Positions 7,815 to 13,383 of a stretch of DNA of 13,478 nucleotides are shown one piece after another; within the stretch, counting starts at the first letter, position 1; every line of letters begins with the position of its first letter. A program made the translations under genes and the position numbers. This stretch comes from Brevundimonas sp. (GTDB lineage Bacteria > Pseudomonadota > Alphaproteobacteria > Caulobacterales > Caulobacteraceae): assembly GCF_003248455.1 (NCBI RefSeq), contig NZ_QFNM01000049.1, forward strand, positions 1 to 13,478, written 5' to 3'. The notes under the pieces were generated by a model. That model worked only from the letters and a program-made list of their open reading frames with translations. It searched no databases and was not told where the DNA came from.

Positions 7815-8923
7815 CCCGGCCCGTCCTGTTCGGGATCGTCCATCAGGGCGGCGAAGGCGGGCGACATCCGCTCGACCGGACCGCGCTCGGTGCGCTCGAC
7901 GAAATGCGCGGCCAGGCCTAGGGCCTCGGCGTAGTCCGGCCCCTCGAACGGCCCCATGACGGTTAGGGCCGTGGCGTAGGCGTCCGCCATCATGGCCGAG
8001 GCGTGCAGCACCGTGACCGAGGCCAGGTTGTTGGCCGCCGGTCGGCCGGTCGCACCGTCCAGCGTGTGCGGATAGAGGCGTCCGTCATGGACGAAGGCGC
8101 GCCGATAGTCGCCGCTTGTGGCCACGGCCAGGTCGAACAGGGCCGCCACGGTGCGGGGGGCCGGGTCGCCCTCGACCCGCTCGATCTCGACCCACCAGGG
8201 CTGGGCGTCGGGCTTGACGCCGCGGCCCTTCAGTTCGCCGCCGATCTCGATCAGGTGAGAGGTCGCCCCCATCGCCATCAGGCGGTCGGAGACCCGGTCA
8301 ACCGCGTGGCCCTTGGCGATGCCGGAGAAGTCCAGCCTCATCCCGCCCATCTGCATCACGCCGCGCGCGTCGCGATTGAGCCGCAGCTTCCGCCAGCCGC
8401 TGACCGCCATCGCGGCGGCGATCTCGTCTTCGGACGGCAGGGGCAGCAGGGCCGGGCGCGGTCCCGGCGGACCGAATCCCCACAGATCGACCAGGGCGCC
8501 CAGGGTCGGGTCGACCGCGCCGTTGGTCTCGTCGCCCAGGGTCATGGCCGCGTCCAGCAGGTCCCAGAAGGGCTGGGACACCGCCCAGAAGCCAGCCGGG
8601 GCCGCGTTGAACCGGCTGATCTCGCTGGACGGCTCCCACGGACTGAACAGCGAAACGACGGCCGCCAGTTCTTCCTCGATGGCGACGCGGACAGAGGCCT
8701 CGCCGACCCCGGGCGGAGCGATGACGCGCGCGCTCCAGGTCGTGCCCATGGTCTGACCGCCCAGCGAAAGGATCACGTCGCTGGGCGGACGGGGCGGCGC
8801 GCCCTCGATGCGGGGCACGAGGACGCGGTTGTCGGCCCGATCCACCAGCGGACCGGAATCGCCGAGACTGACGGCGGGCGGCGCGGCGCGGGAGCCGCGC
8901 GGCGAGAAAGGCGTGTCGGACAT
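7811..8923 (-). CDS. apbE: FAD:protein FMN transferase, ApbE family, without visible export signal
   Basis: ApbE enzymes use FAD and Mg2+ to attach FMN covalently to a Thr or Ser in a D-G-x-(S/T)-G-A-T motif of a target protein. Family motifs are present: GQTMGTTWS (56-64), FSPWEPSSEISRFN (93-106), VDPTLGALVDLWGFG (137-151), LDFSGIAKGHAVDR (197-210), EIGGELKGRG (226-235), VATSGDYRRAF (267-277), the TLDGATGRP segment (287-294) and ADAYATAL (313-320) with the metal-site Asp. Length is 370, with about 50 extra N-terminal residues rich in Pro and Arg that look disordered. No hydrophobic signal, lipobox or twin-arginine signal is seen, unlike the usual periplasmic lipoprotein form, and a stop codon three codons upstream in frame rules out a longer start. 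The probable substrate is the DUF2271 protein encoded two genes upstream. It overlaps the flavoprotein start by 4 bp. Confidence 0.93.
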   Translation of the reverse strand: MSDTPFSPRGSRAAPPAVSLGDSGPLVDRADNRVLVPRIEGAPPRPPSDVILSLGGQTMGTTWSARVIAPPGVGEASVRVAIEEELAAVVSLFSPWEPSSEISRFNAAPAGFWAVSQPFWDLLDAAMTLGDETNGAVDPTLGALVDLWGFGPPGPRPALLPLPSEDEIAAAMAVSGWRKLRLNRDARGVMQMGGMRLDFSGIAKGHAVDRVSDRLMAMGATSHLIEIGGELKGRGVKPDAQPWWVEIERVEGDPAPRTVAALFDLAVATSGDYRRAFVHDGRLYPHTLDGATGRPAANNLASVTVLHASAMMADAYATALTVMGPFEGPDYAEALGLAAHFVERTERGPVERMSPAFAALMDDPEQDGPG

Positions 8924-8932
8924 CCCGCTCGC

Positions 8933-9733
8933 TTAGGGCAGGACTTCCACGACCGCCACATAGCTGGTGTTCGATCCCAGCGCAGCGCCCTGCCCCTCGG
9001 TTCGGACCGAGGCGTTCAGCCAGTACATGCCGGCTTCCGGCCAGGTGACGGTGAAGGCCCCGTCGGCGCCGGTGGTCACGGTCGATTCCTCGGGATTGTC
9101 GCGATAGCGGATGCCGCCGCGGGCCACGGTGACGTCCAGGCCCGAGGCCGGCTGGCCGTTGTTCAGCAGTTTGAAGGTCGCCGCCTCGCCCGCCACCAGG
9201 TCGTTGGGGTGGGTGACGGGAACCAGCTCCAGCCCCTCGCCGGTCGTCTTGAATACGGTGTCGGTGGGGTTGTTCAGGGTGACGAAGGTCTCGATCCGGC
9301 TGGCGGTGCGGGTGGCCTGGACGTCGGTCGCGCCTTGCGGCAAGGCGGCGGGGTATTCGGCCGCCGTCCCGCGCCAGCGCTTCTGCTCGCCGTTCAGCTT
9401 GTAGCCGGCCACGACGCCGCCCATGACGTTGGCGATCTTGTAGGTGCCGTTCTGCGTCAGATGAACGTCGAAGGTGGAACGGTACTGACCCTGCATGGCG
9501 TGTTCGGGCTGGACCGCCGAGCCGTCCGGCGCGGTGATGGTCAGGCCGTTCAGGCGCATGGCGGCGTGGTCGGGATTGAACACCTGGTTCGACATGCCGG
9601 CGTCGAAACCGACCCAAGCGTCCGCGCCCGACAGGGTGGTGGCGGTCGGCGCCAGCCAGGCGCGGTGCGCCTGGGCGGCCATCGGCGCCGCCAGGGCGGC
9701 GGCCAGGGTGAGGAGAGCGATCGTTTTCTTCAT
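8933..9733 (-). CDS. Secreted DUF4198 family protein
   Basis: A 266-residue exported protein of the DUF4198 family. Its function is not established; relatives (NikM-like) have been linked to metal uptake. A clear Sec signal (MKKTIALLTLAAALAAP, about 1-22) ends in AQA, so the mature chain should begin with His23 (HRAWLAP). The body looks like all-beta, immunoglobulin-like modules, with a C-terminal transthyretin/carboxypeptidase-regulatory-like segment (TTGADGAFTVTWPEAGMYWLN). Several other histidines (in NPDHAAM, PEHAM, DVHLTQ, VTHPND) could contribute to a metal site. The ATG at 9731-9733 is supported by AAGGAT overlapping the stop of the DUF2271 gene. It sits between the flavin-acceptor candidate and the FMN transferase, so it probably works in the same periplasmic chain, perhaps as metal or electron partner (inference). 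Confidence 0.85.
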   Translation of the reverse strand: MKKTIALLTLAAALAAPMAAQAHRAWLAPTATTLSGADAWVGFDAGMSNQVFNPDHAAMRLNGLTITAPDGSAVQPEHAMQGQYRSTFDVHLTQNGTYKIANVMGGVVAGYKLNGEQKRWRGTAAEYPAALPQGATDVQATRTASRIETFVTLNNPTDTVFKTTGEGLELVPVTHPNDLVAGEAATFKLLNNGQPASGLDVTVARGGIRYRDNPEESTVTTGADGAFTVTWPEAGMYWLNASVRTEGQGAALGSNTSYVAVVEVLP

Positions 9734-9738
9734 CGTCT

Positions 9739-9744
9739 GTATCC
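9739..9744 (-). promoter_or_regulatory. Ribosome binding site of the DUF4198 gene
   Basis: AAGGAT on the minus strand directly follows the TA of the DUF2271 stop codon and precedes the DUF4198 ATG by about 5-6 bases. The arrangement shows tight coupling of the two genes. Confidence 0.6.
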
Positions 9745-10257
9745 TTAGCGAGAGACGGCGACGCGCACGGCGCCCAGTTCGGTGGAGCCGGTTCCGGCCC
9801 CGGCGTTGGCCGCGCCCCAGCGGAAGGGCACGCGCACGACCTCGCGGCCGCCCAGTTCGCGGGCCGCCTCGACGACGATGTTGTATTGGCCGGGTTGCAG
9901 GTTGCGCAGGCGCGCGCCCGGCACGGCGATCGTCTGACGGCCCGGCGCGCGGGTGGCGCCCGAGACGCCGTCGGCCGGCAGGGCCATGGCTCGGCCGCCC
10001 TTGCGCCACCAGGTGCGCAGGTCCTTGAGCCAGTCCTTGCCGTCGCCCTCGTTGTTGCGGGTCTGCTGATACCAGACGGCCAGGGTGCGCTCGGCGGTCT
10101 GGTCCGGCTTTTCGATCCACACCGCCACATAGGGCCGGTGGTAGGAGGCGGTGTTCAGGCGGGGAATCTCGACCGAGACCGTCAGGTCGGCGGCCATGGC
10201 GGGGGCGGCCGCCGCAGCGAGACCGACCGTGGTGATGACGACGGGGAGAAGACGCAT
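9745..10257 (-). CDS. Secreted DUF2271 protein with an FMN-attachment motif
   Basis: A 170-residue exported protein of the DUF2271 family, probably a periplasmic flavoprotein. A Sec signal occupies about 1-23 (cleavage near AMA-AD). The mature part has the family-typical PYVAVWIEKPD (42-52), TLAVWYQQ (58-65) and WLKDLRTWWRKGGR (76-89), then DGVSGAT at 96-102, followed by a beta-rich C-terminus ending in FRWGAANAG...VRVAVSR. DGVSGAT matches the D-G-x-(S/T)-G-A-T consensus recognised by ApbE, with Thr102 as the expected FMN-ester site. An ApbE gene lies two genes downstream, and a membrane PepSY gene ends 11 bases upstream. The start at ATG 10255-10257 follows a weak ribosome site but gives the only signal-peptide N-terminus. 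The proposed role is a one-FMN electron carrier on the outer face of the inner membrane; the acceptor is not known. Confidence 0.88.
   Translation of the reverse strand: MRLLPVVITTVGLAAAAAPAMAADLTVSVEIPRLNTASYHRPYVAVWIEKPDQTAERTLAVWYQQTRNNEGDGKDWLKDLRTWWRKGGRAMALPADGVSGATRAPGRQTIAVPGARLRNLQPGQYNIVVEAARELGGREVVRVPFRWGAANAGAGTGSTELGAVRVAVSR
9952..9972 (-). other. Predicted FMN-attachment site DGVSGAT in the DUF2271 protein
   Basis: These codons encode D96-G97-V98-S99-G100-A101-T102. In characterised ApbE substrates such as NqrC and RnfG-type proteins, FMN is linked by a phosphoester to the final Thr of this type of motif. All conserved positions match. Modification is inferred from the motif and the linked apbE gene. 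Confidence 0.75.
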
Positions 10258-10268
10258 CGGAATACTCG

Positions 10269-10946
10269 TCAGTGAATGAAGATCAGGGCGATGACGACGG
10301 GAACGAGCAGGCCAAGGGCCGCCAGCGGCCAGGTCGAGGGCCGCCCCTTGGCGTGCAGGAACATCAAGCCCAGGCCCGTGACGGCGAAGACGACGCAGGC
10401 GACGGCGAAGACGTCGATGAACCAGAACCAGACGGTCCCGGCGTTGCGGCCCTTGTGCAGGTCGTTGAGGTAGGCGATCCAGCCACGGGTGGTCTTCTCG
10501 TGCAGCGTCTCGCCCGTTGAACGGTCGATCGTCACCCATCCGTCGCCGCCAGGCGCAGCCAGGGCGACATAGACTTCTTCGGGCGTGGTTTCGGTCGGTT
10601 TCCCGGCGATCTCGACCTTCAGCGCCTCGGCGGCCCAGCGGGCCACGGCGTCGGGCACAGGCTGGGTCGTCTCTTCGGGAAAGGTCGCCAGGCGTTGCAA
10701 CAGCGGGGCCGGCAGGGCGGCCGTCTGTTCGACCGTCACCGGATCGCCGGGGATGGAGGCGGCGTGGTTCAGGGTGATGCCGGTGACGGCGAACAGGATC
10801 ATGCCCGTCAGGCTGACCGCCGCCGAAATCCAGTGCGAGCTGTGCAGTTGCTTCAGCCAGAACGACCGCGCGCCGTTCAGCGCGGCCTTGGGCCTGGCCC
10901 CCTTGGCTTCCGGTTCTGACTGACGCTGTGCGGCGAGTTCGGTCAC
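10269..10946 (-). CDS. PepSY-type inner-membrane protein (putative transmembrane electron carrier)
   Basis: A 225-residue protein of the PepSY-associated transmembrane type. Predicted helices are about 39-60, 172-197 and 205-224; between the first two lies a periplasmic PepSY-like domain (about 65-155, including VYVALAAPGGDGWVTIDRSTGETLH). Histidines cluster at the membrane edges: His35 and His38 before helix 1, His61 after it, His164 in DLHKG before helix 2, His198 at its end, and His225 at the C-terminus. In the larger siderophore reductase FoxB, a PepSY-family protein, such histidines bind b-type haems that carry electrons across the membrane; this is the model for the present protein. The only start in a suitable place is a GTG at 10944-10946, with no clear ribosome site, so the N-terminus is less certain. 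It heads the operon that continues with DUF2271, DUF4198, ApbE and the flavoprotein. Confidence 0.86.
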   Translation of the reverse strand: MTELAAQRQSEPEAKGARPKAALNGARSFWLKQLHSSHWISAAVSLTGMILFAVTGITLNHAASIPGDPVTVEQTAALPAPLLQRLATFPEETTQPVPDAVARWAAEALKVEIAGKPTETTPEEVYVALAAPGGDGWVTIDRSTGETLHEKTTRGWIAYLNDLHKGRNAGTVWFWFIDVFAVACVVFAVTGLGLMFLHAKGRPSTWPLAALGLLVPVVIALIFIH

Positions 10947-10965
10947 GCGGTCGCTGTGCCACTGT

Positions 10966-10992
10966 TGCGAACGGGTTGCAATAGCGTTCGCA
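10966..10992 (-). promoter_or_regulatory. Palindromic operator candidate (Fur-like) before the PepSY operon
   Basis: A perfect 8-bp inverted repeat TGCGAACG-N11-CGTTCGCA, whose spacer contains TTGCAA, so that three similar half-sites follow one another. It is centred about 33 bases upstream of the PepSY start, in the 64-base gap after the hydroxylase gene. TGCGAA/TTGCAA-type half-sites resemble iron-regulator boxes, and the neighbouring genes are iron-related, so a Fur-family operator is the best guess. The regulator identity is inference. Confidence 0.5.
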
Positions 10993-11010
10993 TGACCTGC
11001 GACATGGGCG

Positions 11011-11697
11011 TCAGACCTCGGCCCAGCGGCGCAGCAGGTTGTGATAGACGCCCGTCAGTTCGATCACCGCCTGATCCTTAGGACCCTTCTCCAGGCCGAC
11101 GCGCTGGGTGGCGACGTCCAGCCGGAACAGCATTTCGCGGTCGCCGTCGTCGCGGATCAGGCTCTGCATCCACATGAAGGACGAAACCCGCGCCCCGCGC
11201 GTGACCGGCAGGACCCGATGCAGGCTCTTGGAGGGATAGAGGACCAGGTCGCCGGCCGGCAACTTGACCGACTGGGCGCCGTACATCTCCTCGATGATCA
11301 GTTCGCCGCCGTCGTAATCCTCGGGCTCGGACAGGAACAGGGTGGCCGACAGGTCGCTGCGGATGCGCATCGTCCCGCCGCCCCGCGCCTGACGGATGGC
11401 GTTGTCGACATGCAGGCCGAACTCGCCGCCCCCCTCGTAGCGATTGAACAGGGGCGGAAAGATCGTGTGCGGCAGGGCGGCGGCGACGAACATCGGATTG
11501 GCGTTCAGCGCGTGGACGATCAGGGCCGAAACCTCCTTGGCCACATCGGAATCCTCGGGCAGTTGCCGGTTGCGCTTGGCCGTCGCGGACTGGTGGCCCG
11601 AGGTCATGTTGCCGTCCGCCCAGGGGCCGGCGTCCAGCCGTTCGCGCAGTGCCTTCACTTCGGCCTTGGAGAAGACTTCGGGAATCTGGAGCAGCAC
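11011..11697 (-). CDS. piuC: PiuC/YbiX-type Fe(II)/2-oxoglutarate-dependent (PKHD) hydroxylase
   Basis: A cytosolic Fe(II) and 2-oxoglutarate-dependent dioxygenase of the PKHD-type hydroxylase family, commonly paired with catecholate receptors (fiu-ybiX in E. coli, piuA-piuC in Pseudomonas). The natural substrate is unproven; a role in handling imported siderophore is usually proposed. The 228-residue length is typical. Facial-triad residues are His96 and Asp98 (GLHVDN) and His160 (SLHRV), with Arg170 ten residues later as the 2-oxoglutarate anchor. Other family features include FNRYEGGGEFGLHVD and YDGGELIIEE (128-137). The start is a GTG at 11695-11697 giving MLLQIPEVFS, which matches relatives; the ribosome site is weak. 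It lies 91 bases downstream of the broken receptor gene, with a hairpin terminator in between. If its expression depends on the receptor promoter, the insertion in the receptor would affect it too. Confidence 0.93.
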   Translation of the reverse strand: MLLQIPEVFSKAEVKALRERLDAGPWADGNMTSGHQSATAKRNRQLPEDSDVAKEVSALIVHALNANPMFVAAALPHTIFPPLFNRYEGGGEFGLHVDNAIRQARGGGTMRIRSDLSATLFLSEPEDYDGGELIIEEMYGAQSVKLPAGDLVLYPSKSLHRVLPVTRGARVSSFMWMQSLIRDDGDREMLFRLDVATQRVGLEKGPKDQAVIELTGVYHNLLRRWAEV

Positions 11698-11723
11698 GGG
11701 CGGTCTCGCTCTCGAAAGGAAGA

Positions 11724-11748
11724 CGGCCCCGCCGGAAGGACGGGGCCG
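11724..11748 (-). terminator. Intrinsic terminator after the receptor gene
   Basis: A perfect 8-bp GC stem (CGGCCCCG / CGGGGCCG) with a 9-base loop, followed on the minus strand by the pyrimidine-rich TCTTCCTTTC. It lies 41 bases after the receptor stop and only 26 bases before the hydroxylase start. A second smaller hairpin (AGACCG / CGGTCT, 11756-11774) lies between it and the receptor. The tail is interrupted by C residues, so termination may be partial. Confidence 0.6.
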
Positions 11749-11778
11749 CCAGGATAGACCGGGGGAGGCGGTCTTTAG

Positions 11779-11806
11779 AAGCGCAGGTTCAGAAACGCAG
11801 GTTCAG
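11779..11806 (-). repeat. 14-bp tandem duplication at the receptor C-terminus
   Basis: Two adjacent 14-base copies (11793-11806 and 11779-11792) differ at one base. Both encode the last residues LNLRF plus stop, each in its own frame: copy one ends with TGA at 11789-11791, copy two would end with TAA at 11775-11777. The duplication therefore shifted the frame but kept the same C-terminal residues, including the terminal Phe needed for outer-membrane barrel assembly. Confidence 0.8.
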
Positions 11807-13383
11807 GGCAAGGGTGGCCGAACGACCCGGCGCCGGATCGGCGTGGTGAACGCCGTTGGTGCGGATGATGTATTCCTCGTCCGCCGCGTTCTGCACGTTC
11901 AACTGCAGTGTGGCGCGATCTGTCAGGTCATAAGAGGCGAAGACGTCAAGCCGCGTATAGGCCGGTGCGTAGATGCCGTTAGAACCGCCGCCGGCGCCGC
12001 CCTGGTTCCCCCCGTTGGAGCGAGAAACATAATAGACGCCACCTCCGGCCGTCAGACGCGAAGTGACCTTGTAGGTCGAGAACAGACTGACATTATGCTT
12101 GGGCGTATTGGCCAGTTCGAGGCCTACATAAGGATTCGGAACGACGACACGCGGAGGGCCAGCCTGGACCGTCACAGCGCCGCGTACCAATTCGGAATCC
12201 TGGAAGGTATAGCCGCCGAATACCTGCCAGCGAGGCGTGATATTGCCCGAGACGCCAAGTTCGAGCCCCTTTACTTCGACCTCGCCCGCTTGGGCGTAAA
12301 CGCCGTCTTCGACCAGAATCTGGGCGTTCTCACGCTTCAGGGTGAAAGCTGCGGCGCTCAGCTGCAGTTGATCACGGAACAGGCTGGCCTTGGCGCCGAT
12401 CTCGTAGCTGGTGGTCTCTTCGGGATCCAGCAGTTCGGTGGCGAGGTTGCCCGTCCCCTGTCCTCCGCTGTTGTTCTGGTCGCCGCCGCTGATGGTGGGC
12501 GGAGTCGAAGACGTGGACCAGGAGGCATAGACGCTGGTGTTCGGGGTGGGCTTATACACCAGGCCCGCCTGATAGTTAGCGAAGTCCCAAGACGTCTCGG
12601 GAACTAAGGCGCCCGTGGCGCTGACGCCGTTCACAGCATACTCGTCCCAGCGAACCCCCAAATTCAGCAACCATTTGTCGGTCAACTCAATGGAGTCGAA
12701 AGCGAAGGCCGCCTTGGTCTTGGTGGAGTTTTTGGTCACGGCACCCAGTGTTTTCGTCCCGATCCAGGGATCGCCAGGATTGGGCGAATAAAGCAGCGTG
12801 CAGTCATAGGGCGTGCCCGTGCGCAACGGCGCAGGGCAGGCCGACCCGGACAGGGTGGTCACTGTCCAAGAGGCGTTCCGGTTGATCTCGTGAGTGAATT
12901 CGGCGCCGAGATCGAAGCTATGTTTGATGCCGCCCGTATTGAACGTACCGAACAGCTCGGTGACGTTGGCGGTGGTGTCGACAGGGTTCCAGCGCGACTT
13001 CAGGCCGCGTTTCATCCACCATGCGCCGTCGACCAGCACGGCATTGCCACCGTCGCCGGGGTTGGTCACGACATAGTCGTTCAAGGTTTCAGCATAGCGT
13101 GTCACGTTGCGGATCGTCAGGTTTGGGGAGAACCGATGCTCCAGCCTTAAGGTGGCGCTCTTGACCGTATTGTTCAGATAATCCCGCGACGTCAGCCCGT
13201 AGAAGGTGTCATAGGGCACATTAAGAATGCCTTCGGCGTTCTCGCGCGGCGCCGTTGCGCCGCCCCGCTTCGTATAGAGCGGAATGCCGTAGTCGGGCAT
13301 CTGGTCGCTATCGAGGTAGTTGAAGCTTAGGATCGCGGTATTGTCGGTGTCGATGCCGACGCCGAACGAAGCGGCGACGCCAG
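11789..13383 (-). pseudogene. TonB-dependent catecholate siderophore receptor (Fiu/PiuA-like), 5' part separated by an insertion sequence
   Basis: This is the C-terminal about 530 residues of an outer-membrane TonB-dependent siderophore receptor. The visible part begins at ...VAASFGVGIDTDNTAILSFNYLDSDQMPDYGIP, an early barrel-strand region of the family, and runs to the terminal LNLRF. Family features include LTIRNVTRYAETLNDYV, LLNLGVRWDEY, YASWSTSSTPPTI, the block LDPEETTSYEIGAK, VKGLELGVSG and the C-terminal strand. A loop with two cysteines (SACPAP...YDCTLL) may hold a disulfide, and GGNQGGAGGGSNG forms a Gly-rich loop. Signal peptide, TonB box and plug (roughly 250-290 residues) are not in the window: the frame meets an IS3-type end at 13384 and has no start codon from there to the edge. 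G+C is lower than in neighbouring genes. The adjacent hydroxylase supports the Fiu/PiuA assignment. The gene is presumably inactive. Confidence 0.85.

Noticed and set aside
8036..8062. DGATGRP within ApbE as a self-flavinylation site
   Set aside because: It is the normal substrate-binding segment of ApbE (L-D-P-x-T-G-x-P in relatives), not an acceptor motif.
8003..9748. 581-codon open frame on the plus strand opposite apbE and the DUF4198 gene
   Set aside because: It spans two recognised genes in antisense, has low-complexity Arg/Gly/His-rich translation and no family motif.
8298..10130. 610-codon minus-strand frame overlapping apbE, DUF4198 and DUF2271 genes in another frame
   Set aside because: The three real genes in the neighbouring frame have signal peptides, ribosome sites and family motifs; this is a shadow.
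10494..10535. DRSTGET in the PepSY protein as a second flavin-attachment site
   Set aside because: It lacks the G-A-T end of the ApbE consensus and corresponds to the ordinary PepSY-domain turn before the last strand.
11011..13383. Whole receptor-to-flavoprotein stretch as a single operon
   Set aside because: A terminator after the receptor and an operator-like palindrome before the PepSY gene argue for at least two transcription units.
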